A stretch of 64,000 nt of DNA from Sporosarcina thermotolerans (GTDB lineage Bacteria; Bacillota; Bacilli; Bacillales_A; Planococcaceae). The stretch is from NCBI RefSeq assembly GCF_030067815.1, contig NZ_CP125968.1, forward strand, positions 995,001 through 1,059,000, written 5' to 3'. The position numbers and the translations under genes were made by a program. Every line of letters starts with the position of its first letter. Positions within the stretch are counted from its first letter, which is position 1. Positions 30,115 through 38,736 of this stretch are shown piece by piece. Below the pieces are notes generated by a model, which saw only the letters and a program-made list of their open reading frames with translations, did not search any database and was not told where the DNA came from.

Positions 30115-31104
30115 TCAAATAGTAGTGACAGCTTGCTTACTTGTTACTCCGTTGACGACAAATGGAGGCTCTTCATTATTTAATACTTTTACAATATTCG
30201 TTGCAGCCATCTCCGCCATTGCATCACGAGCTTCAAATGTTGCATTTCCGATATGAGGTGTTAAAACGACATTTTTTAGTTTTTTTAAGCCTTCACTGAT
30301 TTCAGGTTCAAATTCAAATACATCTAATGCAGCACCTTCAATTAAGTTCTCTTCCAAAGCTTTGATTAAGGCCGCTTCTTCAACAATTGGACCACGAGCA
30401 CAGTTGATTAAATAGGCTGTCGGCTTCATCATCTCAAATTGTCTTGTACTGAACATATGCTTCATGCTTGGATTATAAGAACAGTTGATGGTAATGAAAT
30501 CTGACTGGGCGAGCAACTCATCGAAAGAAACATAGGTTGCATTCAATGCTTTTTCTACACCTATATCGGCTTGTCTTGGACCACTGTAGATCACTTTCAT
30601 ATCAAACGCGGCTGCGCGTTTTGCTACTGCCTGGCCAATTTGTCCGAAGCCGACAATTCCAATTATTTTTCCTGTTACTTCACGTCCTCTGAAGTAAAGT
30701 GGTGCCCAACCATTAAATCCAATTGTGCGGCACACCTCATCTCCTTCGGCAACCCTTCTTGCTGCAGCCAACAATAATGCAATTGTTAAATCAGCAGTGG
30801 CGGCTGTTGAAGCAACCGGTGTATTTGTTACCGGGATTTCTTTCGAAGCTGCATAGTCAAAATCTATATTATTAAAACCTGCTCCGTAGTTTGCAATGAT
30901 TTTTAAATTGGGTGCGTTATCAATGGTTTTCTGACTTACGGGAGTAGAAAGTAAGCTTATCAAAGCATCTTTATCTTTAATGCGCTCCTGTAATTCTGCT
31001 TCGGAAATTAATTTCTCACCTGTAAATACTTCAACTTCATGATCTTTCGTTAATATATCTAAACCAATTTGGGGGATTTCGCCTGCTACAAGAATCTTTG
31101 CCAT
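30115..31104 (-). CDS. D-isomer 2-hydroxyacid dehydrogenase
   Basis: NAD(P)-dependent oxidoreductase of the glyoxylate/hydroxypyruvate reductase type. Rossmann motif GFGQIGQAVAKRA; catalytic Arg in NCARGPIV, Glu in FEFEPEI and His in LTPHIGNAT. 329 residues. ATG 31104 (MAKILVAGE) with GAGGTG upstream replaces a longer frame from 31161. A Rex-like operator lies 47 bp upstream of the start, suggesting control by the NADH/NAD+ ratio. Intact. Confidence 0.9.
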   Translation of the reverse strand: MAKILVAGEIPQIGLDILTKDHEVEVFTGEKLISEAELQERIKDKDALISLLSTPVSQKTIDNAPNLKIIANYGAGFNNIDFDYAASKEIPVTNTPVASTAATADLTIALLLAAARRVAEGDEVCRTIGFNGWAPLYFRGREVTGKIIGIVGFGQIGQAVAKRAAAFDMKVIYSGPRQADIGVEKALNATYVSFDELLAQSDFITINCSYNPSMKHMFSTRQFEMMKPTAYLINCARGPIVEEAALIKALEENLIEGAALDVFEFEPEISEGLKKLKNVVLTPHIGNATFEARDAMAEMAATNIVKVLNNEEPPFVVNGVTSKQAVTTI

Positions 31105-31150
31105 TTCCAAACACCTCTTCTTTTTAATTTTTAAACGGCCCGTTTCGACT

Positions 31151-31168
31151 ATGTGAAACATTTCACAA
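31151..31168. promoter_or_regulatory. candidate Rex operator upstream of the hydroxyacid dehydrogenase
   Basis: ATGTGAAACATTTCACAA; one mismatch to the TTGTGA-N6-TCACAA dyad of Firmicute Rex boxes. Confidence 0.7.
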
Positions 31169-31289
31169 TGTCTACAATTCCATTATATACGCTATGAAGG
31201 ATAATTCAATCCGTTTTTTTACCTTTCACATAGTTGTCAAATTTCCTTGGCCCAAATGTATAAGTCATATTTTGTTCAACATTTTACGA

Positions 31290-31317
31290 TTTACAAGTTT
31301 GGAAAAGGGTGTATGAT
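31290..31317 (+). promoter_or_regulatory. promoter of the formate/nitrite transporter gene
   Basis: TTTACA (31290-31295), 16-bp spacer, TATGAT (31312-31317). A Rex-like box begins 13 bp after the -10, at the probable start of transcription. Confidence 0.6.
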
Positions 31318-31330
31318 GGATTTATAAAGT

Positions 31331-31348
31331 TTGTGAAATTCTTCACAA
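31331..31348. promoter_or_regulatory. candidate Rex operator upstream of the formate/nitrite transporter
   Basis: TTGTGAAATTCTTCACAA: a full TTGTGA-N6-TCACAA dyad inside a longer inverted repeat (GTTTGTGAA/TTCACAAAC). Confidence 0.78.
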
Positions 31349-31372
31349 ACTCAGAATAGCGAGGGAATATAA

Positions 31373-32227
31373 ATGAAACAACCATTAGAACAGGCAGTAG
31401 AATTAGCACTAAAAAAGAAGGGGATATTAAATGATTCCGTTTTAAAATACCTAATAAGAGCGGCGCTTGCAGCTTTTTCTGTCGGAATAGGACTTATGGT
31501 ATCTTTTCGATTAGGTGAAGGATTCTTTGATAGTCAGTCACCGGTAGCATCTATCATGTCATCCATTTTCTTTGGTATCGCACTTATCCTCATTATTTAC
31601 GGCGGTGCAGAACTATTCACAGGAAATACGATGTACTTTACAATGGCCACTCTGAAAAAAGCAACAACGGTGAAGGATACTTTGCAAAATTGGTTAGCAT
31701 GTTATGGAGGTAATTTGATCGGAGCCGTTATCTTCGGTCTTCTTGTCATGTATTCAGGATTATTTTCTTCAATGGAAAATAGTGAATTGCTGATGTCTTC
31801 TGCAGCTATGAAAATGAGCGGATCTTTTAGTGAACCGTTTTTTAGGGGCATCCTTTGTAATATAGTCGTCTGTCTCGCTGTCTGGATTCCAATGCATGTA
31901 AAAGGGGATGGGCCGAAAATTACGGTCATTCTACTATTAGTGTTTGCCTTTGTCGCAGCAGGGTTTGAACATAGTGTAGCCAATATGGTTACATTTTCAA
32001 TTGCACTCGCAGCTCCGCATCCGGAAACCGTTACGCTAATGGGCGCGCTGCACAATCTTGTTCCTGTCACACTCGGCAATATTATAGGCGGTGGATTTTT
32101 TGTAGGGGCAGTCTATGTGTTCATCAACTCTCCTTCAAAGAAAAGTAAGGTCAAGCACCTCGTCCTAAGTAAAAAAAGAAGCGGCAAAACAATGTATCTT
32201 CATAAATATGAAGACCAAGTCCGATAG
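31373..32227 (+). CDS. formate/nitrite transporter family channel
   Basis: Six-helix pentameric channel of the FocA/NirC family (PF01226), 284 residues, intact. Shows the family blocks YGGAELFTGNTMYFT, GNLIGAVIFG, and GFEHSVANM followed by GNIIGGGFFVGAVY. A long basic C-terminal tail follows. Substrate could be formate, nitrite or hydrosulfide. The strong Rex box in its leader suggests use when NADH is high, for example formate export in fermentation. Confidence 0.9.
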   Translation: MKQPLEQAVELALKKKGILNDSVLKYLIRAALAAFSVGIGLMVSFRLGEGFFDSQSPVASIMSSIFFGIALILIIYGGAELFTGNTMYFTMATLKKATTVKDTLQNWLACYGGNLIGAVIFGLLVMYSGLFSSMENSELLMSSAAMKMSGSFSEPFFRGILCNIVVCLAVWIPMHVKGDGPKITVILLLVFAFVAAGFEHSVANMVTFSIALAAPHPETVTLMGALHNLVPVTLGNIIGGGFFVGAVYVFINSPSKKSKVKHLVLSKKRSGKTMYLHKYEDQVR

Positions 32228-32229
32228 AC

Positions 32230-32276
32230 GAAAAAAACGAGCGATTTCTTGAATAAATCAGGAAATCGCTCGTTTT
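32230..32276. terminator. bidirectional terminator
   Basis: Stem AAAACGAGCGATTTC / GAAATCGCTCGTTTT between the convergent formate/nitrite channel and transglutaminase genes. Confidence 0.9.
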
Positions 32277-32277
32277 A

Positions 32278-33981
32278 TCAATATTGCACTCCGTGGCGGA
32301 GTGCGTCTTAAATGCTTCCTCATCCGGCTCGAAGTATTCCTCTGTGTAGTTCGCAACGAATTCGCCGTTCTGTACATAACCAGCGCCCCAAGTAGGGTCC
32401 ATCGTTAGCCATTCGCCATCGACCTTCACTTCCACCCATGCGTGGCGTGAGAAATTGAAGCCCGCTCCAGCTGTTCCAGCTATATATCAGCTTCCATGTT
32501 AGACGCACGAAGCAATGCGAGGGCAAGATAGGTGTAGTCCTGGCAAATCCCTTTTTCAAGCTCGAGTACCTTTAGTGCACTATCATCCCACTCAAACTCG
32601 CTATTTTTCTGTTTTTGAACGTCATAGGCAATCGACTTTGCCGTAAACTCATAGACTGCCTTCGCTTTCTCTCGTTCTGTCATTCCATCATTTATGAGTT
32701 CTTCCGCAATCGCGATAATTTCAGGGGCATCGGACTGAACTCCCCGTGATGGCAATAAATCACGTTGATCCTTAGTGCCTGTGCTTTCAACTGTGAATTG
32801 GGCAACGTATTCATAATAAAACTTGGAACTGTTCTTCTCTTTTATTTCCGGAACACTCACAATTACTTCATACGTCCCCGGTCCGAAGCGCAAATAGAAC
32901 TCATCATCGAATGAATAATCCTTTACTGGAATGACAGATAAAGCCTCCTCGCCATCTTTTTTCGTCGTAATATAAAGATGCGTCGTCTCTTTTGCAAATG
33001 GGGCATCTTTGTCAATGGTGCCTTTTATGCGATACGTTAAATTGGTCTCTTCACCGCCGGCCGTTGGATAAGTGAGATTGACACCACGTTCTTGATAGGT
33101 CGTCATGTACTGAATCGGTTCAGTGATAAGTTCAGATTCATTGTCGATGTAAAGAACTGTGCCTGCCTGGAAATAGTTATTTTTTTCCTCGTCAGGTACG
33201 TAAACTTTTAATTCATGGACCCCTTTTCCGTAAAATAAAGGGACGTCATACGCGAACTTGCCGTTTTTAACAGGAAGTACATGTTTCCATGTTTCTCCGT
33301 CCTTTTTTAATTCAAGCATCACTGCTTCGTTTGGTCCCTTGATAGAGGGGATATTCCCTTTTAGTTTAAAAATCTCGCTTTCTTTAACATATCCACTGTC
33401 CGGAGATTGAAGCGATAATCCCGCTTCCTGAGCAAAAGGGGTATACGTAAGATCTCGCTCCATAGCAGGGTTAACATTAAACACAGTGAATTTTGCAAGA
33501 TCATAATAATAATTTTTCTGGTCCTTGCTTGGGAGCATCACAGTTACCCGGTATTCGCCCTCCCGTTGAACAGCCTAACATCCTGCTTAAATTTACCGTC
33601 TTGGATAGGTGCATAGTATTCCATCGAGTCGTCGGAAGTCGCTTCTCCGTCAAACTTGATTTTGATCCATACATAGTTTTCTTGTAATTGTTCCTGATTT
33701 TCAACCGTTCCTTCAACTGTGACGAATTCATTTACCGCAAAGTTTGTGTGGGTCGGTTCTATCAACGTAGCGCCCACTTCTTCGCTATAGCTCGTCAGTT
33801 CCAAAGGCGTCATTTCAAGTTCAGCATTTTTCTTTTCAATGGCTGCTTCATAATCTTCCTTTTGCTCCTGCTTTTGAACGGGCGTTGACTGCGATTCATC
33901 CACAGAAGCAGATTTATTCGCACAAGCGCCTAATAAAAGTAGACACATCAATGAACCCATCAGTATATATCTTTTTTTCAT
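32278..33981 (-). CDS. transglutaminase-like lipoprotein (frameshifted)
   Basis: Signal peptide MKKRYILMGSLMCLLLLGAC with lipobox LGAC, so surface-anchored. Two or three beta-sandwich-like repeats follow (e.g. NYVWIKIKFDGEA; NNYFQAGTVLYID), then a transglutaminase-like core: Cys in LELEKGICQDYTYLALALLR, His in SRHAWVEV, Asp in TMDPTWGAGYV. Breaks: near 33558-33564 (one G gives NGRGEYRVTVML), near 32488, and near the end, where another frame gives HGVQY and TGA at 32278-32280. About 567 residues. May cross-link or cleave surface proteins. Confidence 0.86.
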
Positions 33982-34208
33982 AAGCGTCGGATTTACCCCC
34001 TTGAAATTTTTGGATATCTTTACTATAGCAAGTTTTTGAAATAAAATCGTAAGCCTATAGGTTGGGTAAATAGTTGTCCTATTCTCTTAACCACAATCAA
34101 AAATTGATAGTTAAGTCATAATTTAAATGATCTAAACCAATAGTTTTGCGGAACTGTCGTTAATCCAATATAGTTAAGAAAATGGTTATAAAGTAAGGGG
34201 ATGAAAAA

Positions 34209-34768
34209 ATGACTGAAACTAAGGTGGATCCCAGAATTCTTCGCACACGTAAATTAATAACGGATGCTTTTATAGAACTTTCGGGTAGGAAGGAATTCAA
34301 GGATATTACCGTCAAGGATATTACAGCCGAGGCTATGATTAACCGAGCCACGTTCTATTATCATTTTGAAGATATTTACGACTTATTGGAAAAGGCATTA
34401 TCAGAAGTTTTATTAATTGATTTGAATTGCAACACGTACCAAAATAACGAATTAAATGAGGAAACATTGGTAGACATTTTTAAAGTGATCACCAATTTTC
34501 AAATGGCGTTATCAAACCGTTGCCATAGGGGATATGAAGATACGATTGCCCGTATTATCGGGACCAACTTGAAGTCATCTTATATAAAATGTTGGTAAAA
34601 CAGCAGTCTACTGCAGATGACAATGGATTAAAACTTACTGCGGTCATGTTAAGCTGGGGACTTTACGGGGCTTCAATAGAATGGAAAAGAAGTAATAATG
34701 TTCAGCCAGAGACATATATCAAATCAGCCATTCCTTATATCATTTCCGGAATTGGTTTTGGATTTTAG
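34209..34768 (+). CDS. TetR/AcrR family regulator (frameshifted)
   Basis: N-terminal TetR helix-turn-helix (LRTRKLITDAFIELSGRKEF, then ITAEAMINRATFYYHFEDIYDLLEKAL). C-terminal region with LSWGLYGASIEWK and ETYIKSAIPYIISGIGFGF in another frame, as in TetR_C_8 proteins. One missing G near 34572 (ACTTGAAG) explains the break. About 186 residues. AGGGGATG ribosome site. It precedes a decayed dienelactone hydrolase gene. Confidence 0.87.
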
Positions 34769-34785
34769 GACAATTAGACAAGGGT

Positions 34786-35052
34786 GCATCCAATTTGATA
34801 ATAATCCCCGATTCTAACCAAAATGCAGTTATTGTATTACACGAAATCTATGGTGTGAAGAACATATGAAGATGTTTTGTAGCCGACTTTCGGAAGAGGG
34901 CTTTGCTGTATTTTGTCCGGATCGGATAAACGGCTTCCTTTAAGGTGGATGAAGTGAATGAGGGATCTGCTAGGAAGGCTTTTTTTAGAATGATTGAATT
35001 CATTAACGATGAAGTGCTTCGCCTACGTTCCGAAAAAATAAAATATCCCTAA
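34786..35052 (+). pseudogene. dienelactone hydrolase family remnant
   Basis: Reads NLIIIPDSNQNAVIVLHEIYG, then in another frame HMKMFCSRLSEEGFAVFCPDR, the N-terminal part of a dienelactone hydrolase. The nucleophile region is missing and the rest jumps to EFINDEVLRLRSEKIKYP and a stop at 35050-35052. Unlike the single-G breaks elsewhere, a central part of at least 100 codons is absent, so this is a true relic. Confidence 0.7.
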
Positions 35053-35110
35053 CTGTGTTGATTAATGTTATAGTTAGAAAGTAAATTTTATAAGTGAGTA
35101 GGTGAGCAAG

Positions 35111-35488
35111 ATGATTGAAGTAAAGACATCTGCACTAAGTGACGGAGAATTCAACAGAGGGGTATTCGCAACTTGTGATATCAAAAAAGGTGCAATTTTA
35201 CACGAAGCACCTGTTATTGCCTATCCAAATGATCAACATTCACATATTGAGCAAACACTTCTTGCTGATTATGCCTTTGAGTATGGGATTAATCATACCG
35301 CAATCCTTCTTGGATATGGGATGCTATTCAATCATTCATATACGCCGAATGCAACGTATGAGATTAGTTTTGAAAAACATACATTTGACTTCTATGCTTA
35401 TAAAGATATAAAAGCAGGGGAAGAAATTCTAATCAATTATAATGGTGAAGTGGATGACAATGAACCACTATGGTTTGACCAACAATAA
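35111..35488 (+). CDS. SET domain-containing protein
   Basis: 125-residue minimal SET domain (protein-lysine methyltransferase fold): RGVFATCDIKKGAILHEAP at the N-terminus, LLGYGMLFNHSYTPNATYE (the NHS knot) and AGEEILINYNGE with the catalytic-site Tyr. It lacks pre- and post-SET regions, and the usual Cys after NHS is Tyr. ATG 35111 is preferred to GTG 35102 since AGGTGA overlaps the latter. Target unknown. Intact; stands alone. Confidence 0.87.
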   Translation: MIEVKTSALSDGEFNRGVFATCDIKKGAILHEAPVIAYPNDQHSHIEQTLLADYAFEYGINHTAILLGYGMLFNHSYTPNATYEISFEKHTFDFYAYKDIKAGEEILINYNGEVDDNEPLWFDQQ

Positions 35489-35492
35489 AAAA

Positions 35493-35537
35493 GGGTGGTA
35501 GTTGCCGAGTTACAATCGGTGACTGCCACTCTTTTTT
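35493..35537 (+). terminator. intrinsic terminator after the SET gene
   Basis: Stem AGGGTGGTAGTTGCCGA / TCGGTGACTGCCACTCT with T-run; may also serve the convergent gene. Confidence 0.85.
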
Positions 35538-35544
35538 GATTGAT

Positions 35545-36000
35545 TTACACTCTTTTTAATTCAATGTTCGTAATTTCCTCTGCAACTGCATTTGTGAACT
35601 CTTCGACTGTTTTTGGAATGAATGATTTTAATATTGCATTGATCATCGGTCCCATTACTCCCTTTGCGGCAATGTCCAAATTCCCATGCATCAATGTTGT
35701 AGAATTCGACGTCGCGTCTGCTTTAAAGTGGCCATTGCCCACAAAGTTATCGTGCACACCTTTCAAATCGAATGTGACTAAACTAGGTTCCCTCCACTCT
35801 GTAACGTCGATTTGCAATTTGACCGTTTTTTGCACAATGCCTATATCGCCTTTGAATGTCCACGTCGATTGGGTGTTGCTTAAAATCGTATGTTCGATAT
35901 AACCAGGAACGAGCGGAGCCCATCTGTTCATATCGCTGACAAAATCCCATATCTTTTTAATCGGTAAATCCAATTCCGTGCTGTGTGTACCGCTTGGCAT
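35545..36000 (-). CDS. CoxG-like SRPBCC-family protein
   Basis: 151 residues with the START-like SRPBCC fold: LPIKKIWDFVSDMNRWAPLVPGY at the N-terminus, the long SFIPKTVEEFTNAVAEEI helix at the C-terminus. Similar to CoxG (carbon monoxide dehydrogenase subunit G) proteins, which recur without CO dehydrogenase in Bacillales. Role probably lipid or hydrophobic ligand binding. Intact. Confidence 0.82.
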   Translation of the reverse strand: MPSGTHSTELDLPIKKIWDFVSDMNRWAPLVPGYIEHTILSNTQSTWTFKGDIGIVQKTVKLQIDVTEWREPSLVTFDLKGVHDNFVGNGHFKADATSNSTTLMHGNLDIAAKGVMGPMINAILKSFIPKTVEEFTNAVAEEITNIELKRV

Positions 36001-36245
36001 TCAATCGTTCCTCCTCTTCTAGTAGAACGTTTCATCATCGCTTATATTACGCAATTGCTTGTTACAAATATGCATGGCTTAATGTGGAGCAGGTACCGAA
36101 AAGTCATCTGAATAATGGGGATAATATAGTCAAGGATCCATTCCCCCGTTTTACTAAGCGAATCAAAGGGCGGCACTCGGAAAAAGAGTAGCCCTCCCAA
36201 TTCTGTTATAATGGAAAGTAGACTGTAGACGATGGAGGGAAATCG

Positions 36246-37488
36246 ATGGACTTTATTCGTAACCGACTGTTGGGTTACGGCGTTGATGAAGCATGGGTTG
36301 GCTACCTAACAAATGGTATTATGATCATCTTTATCGCGTTGATTTGTATTGTCGCGAATTTGATTACAAAAAAAGTGGTTGTCCGATTCATCACGCATAT
36401 CGTGAAGAAGAATACTTTCAAGTGGGATGATATATTGTTGGAACGTCAAGTGTTCCGCAAATTGTCTCATATCGTACCTGCCATTATTATTTTTTCGTTT
36501 GCAACAAAGTTTCCTGCTTATCGGGAATTAATTGAAAAAGCGGCTTGGGTGTACATTATTATAGTGGCCCTAACTGTAATCAATAGTTTATTAAACGCTG
36601 TGAATGATATTTACCAAACGTTCCAAGTGTCGAAAGTGAAACCGATTAAAGGGTATATTCAAGTTGTCAAAATCATTACATTTATTTTAGGCGTTGTGTT
36701 AGTCATTGCGATTCTTGTCGGTGAAAGTCCGCTTATCCTGCTAAGCGGGATCGGTGCCATTTCAGCAGTGCTCATGTTAGTGTTTAAAGATTCCTTATTA
36801 GGGCTTGTTGCGGGTATTCAGCTATCAGCTAATGATATGGTGCGAGTAGGCGACTGGATTGAAATGACGAAATACGGGCAGACGGGGATGTCATCGATAT
36901 TTCTTTGAACACGGTCATGGTACGGAACTTTGATCAGACGGTGACGATGATTCCGAGTTACGCGCTAATTTCGGATTCATTTATCAACTGGCGCGGTATG
37001 CAGGAATCTGGTGGGCGACGTATTAAGCGTTCATTGTATATTGACACATCAAGCATCCAGTTTTGCACGGAGGAAATGATGGAGCATTTTAAGCAGATAC
37101 ACTACCTTAAGGATTATATTGTTAATCGTGAAAAAGAAATCGAGGATTATAATCATGTAAATAAGGTTGACCGCAGCAATATCGTCAACGGAGGGCACTG
37201 ACCAATATAGGGGTATTTCGGGCGTATATAAGTGAATACATTAAACGGCACCCGGGCATTCATCAGGAAAAAACGTTAATGGTCCGTCAGTTGGCCCCCG
37301 GTGAACATGGTTTGCCTATCGAGATTTATGCTTTTGCGAACAGTATTCAATGGGCTGTATATGAAAATGTACAGGCTGATATTTTTGATCATTTGTTTGC
37401 AGTTGCGGGAGAGTTCGGACTCCGCGTGTTTCAAAATCCAGCAGGCAGTGATTTTCAAGCGTTGAGTCAGGGTGTAAGAAGTGAGTGA
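36246..37488 (+). CDS. MscS-family mechanosensitive channel (frameshifted twice)
   Basis: About 414 residues. N-terminal membrane helices (LTNGIMIIFIALICIVANLI), pore-lining helix LILLSGIGAISAVLMLVFKDSLLG, then the cytosolic domain with MVRNFDQTVTMIPSYAL and NWRGMQESGGRRIKRS. Breaks at GGG 36876-36878 (one G gives KYGADGDVIDISLNTV) and GGG 37193-37195 (one G gives NGGALTNIGVFRAYI); the tail then runs to 37488. Resembles the YbdG/YnaI-type large MscS group. Relieves turgor on osmotic downshift. Confidence 0.9.
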
Positions 37489-37495
37489 ATTGTTT

Positions 37496-37627
37496 GGGTG
37501 CCTGTGTAGCACTCCGTTCAGATAATTCTCTGCAATTGCATAAAAAATGAAGAAGCTAACCAAGTCAATATTTGGACGGCTTCTTTTTGCATTTAAATAA
37601 CTTTTTTTAAAAGTGGTGCACAGGCAC
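37496..37627 (+). repeat. dispersed terminator-repeat with inverted ends (copy D)
   Basis: Complete copy: left end GGGTGCCTGTGTAGC, then AATTGCATAAAAAATGAAG, hairpin GAAGCTAACCAA / TTGGACGGCTTC with five T, and right end GTGGTGCACAGGCAC. The ends are inverted copies (GTGCCTGTG / CACAGGCAC). It lies eight bases after the MscS stop and 125 bp before the His-rich gene. Confidence 0.8.
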
Positions 37628-37752
37628 TAAAAAGGGCACAGAGAAGACTGGTTTTTGGGGGGCTATTCATTATATGTAAACATGGGTTATAGTCTAAATA
37701 GTTTTATTTGCCTAGCATAATCTACTAAGAGTCTTTGAAAAGGGGGGTAAAT

Positions 37753-38316
37753 ATGAGAAATACAGAAGAAGCTCCTCGCGGGCATGAGCATCGCCAGGAG
37801 CATCGCCAGGAGCATCGTCACGAGCACCGTCACGAGCACCGCCACGAGCATCGCCAAGAGCATCGCCAAGAGCATCGCCAGGAGCATCGCCACGAGCATC
37901 GCCACGAGCACCGACAAGAGCACCGCCAGGAGCGTCGCCAAGAGCATCGCCATGAGCACATTCATCACCATTATCATCACGTTTCGCATGGTCAACATGT
38001 AGGCCGTCCAACAGGGTACCCAATGGGACATCACGTTATGGGACACGAACAAATGATTCAAAATGTAAATTTGTTCCTTGAAGATCATAACGAGATGGTT
38101 CAACGTTTAAATTTATTTCCGGTAGGTTATCACCAAATGGTTCAACCTATGGTTCAACCGATGGTGCAACCGATGGTTCAACCGATGGTTCAACCGATGG
38201 TTCAACCTATAAATTTTTTCCCTGAAGGTCATCACGGATGCCACTGCGGTCACATGAGACATTTTGGAGGATGCCACTGCGGTCACATGAGACATTTTGG
38301 AGGATTCAAGTGTTGA
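37753..38316 (+). CDS. histidine-rich low-complexity repeat protein
   Basis: 187 residues. Residues 12-67 are 14 tandem E-H-R-(Q/H) tetrads; 71-76 HHHYHH; 101-128 two copies of a NLF-x5-H-x2-MVQ block; 129-152 six MVQP units; 163-184 two identical CHCGHMRHFGG units, then C187. The start is ATG 37753 behind GGGGGG. Both tetrad arrays have 12-bp DNA units. Composition suggests binding of Zn, Ni or Cu, or a spore-coat role like CotD; neither is shown. Flanked on both sides by complete copies of the dispersed repeat (37496 and 38366). Confidence 0.75.
   Translation: MRNTEEAPRGHEHRQEHRQEHRHEHRHEHRHEHRQEHRQEHRQEHRHEHRHEHRQEHRQERRQEHRHEHIHHHYHHVSHGQHVGRPTGYPMGHHVMGHEQMIQNVNLFLEDHNEMVQRLNLFPVGYHQMVQPMVQPMVQPMVQPMVQPMVQPINFFPEGHHGCHCGHMRHFGGCHCGHMRHFGGFKC
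37786..37953 (+). repeat. 12-bp tandem repeat, 14 units, inside the His-rich gene
   Basis: Variants of GAGCATCGCCAG and GAGCACCGTCAC coding E-H-R-Q/H. Prone to copy-number change. Confidence 0.9.
38137..38208 (+). repeat. 12-bp tandem repeat, 6 units, inside the His-rich gene
   Basis: Units of ATGGTTCAACCG/T coding M-V-Q-P. Confidence 0.9.
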
Positions 38317-38365
38317 AATCAGAATTGCACCCAATTCGTATGTGAAAAAGTCAAATATCATGTTT

Positions 38366-38510
38366 GGGTGCCTGTGCAACACTCTGGTCAGATAATTTAC
38401 TACAATTGCATAAAATAAACAAAGAAGCCAACCAGGTCTATATTCGGTCGGCTTCTTTCTGCATGTAAATAACTTTTATCGAATTGTCCTAAATGTGTGG
38501 TGCACAGGCG
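38366..38510 (+). repeat. dispersed terminator-repeat with inverted ends (copy E)
   Basis: Complete copy in the same orientation as copy D: GGGTGCCTGTGCAAC at the left, ATTGCATAAAATAAAC, hairpin AAAGAAGCCAACC / GGTCGGCTTCTTT, CTTTTATCGAATTGTCC, right end TGGTGCACAGGCG. Begins 49 bp after the His-rich stop. Confidence 0.8.
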
Positions 38511-38562
38511 TTGGGAAGTGGATCGCACGTCTTCAAAACGTTATCTTCGCCGATTTGTAAGC

Positions 38563-38603
38563 CGCTTCTTCAACGATTGTGTTGAGTGAAGCGGCTCTTT
38601 TGT
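38563..38603 (+). terminator. hairpin before the urea transporter gene
   Basis: GCCGCTTC / GAAGCGGC stem with a 17-nt loop and TCTTTTGT. The rest of 38511-38736 holds no gene that I can support. Confidence 0.6.
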
Positions 38604-38736
38604 CTTGTCGACACGGCAGCACGGGATGCCAATAGTAAGAAGGATAAAAAGTGATTAAAAAGCAATGCCGTTGGGATTACTATATATCGTCTTAGGGTAT
38701 GAGAACGAAAAAGGTGAAAAGAAGGGGAGCATCGGT

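Noticed and set aside
36062..36191. Possible gene tail reading NVEQVPKSHLNNGDNIV to a TAG
   Set aside because: No start, no ribosome site and no recognised family; only about 40 codons.
37687..38103. Antisense frames in the His-rich gene rich in Leu/Met/Ala or Gly/Asp/Ala
   Set aside because: Mirror images of a 12-bp codon-periodic repeat. The plus frame alone has a ribosome site and a varied C-terminal domain.
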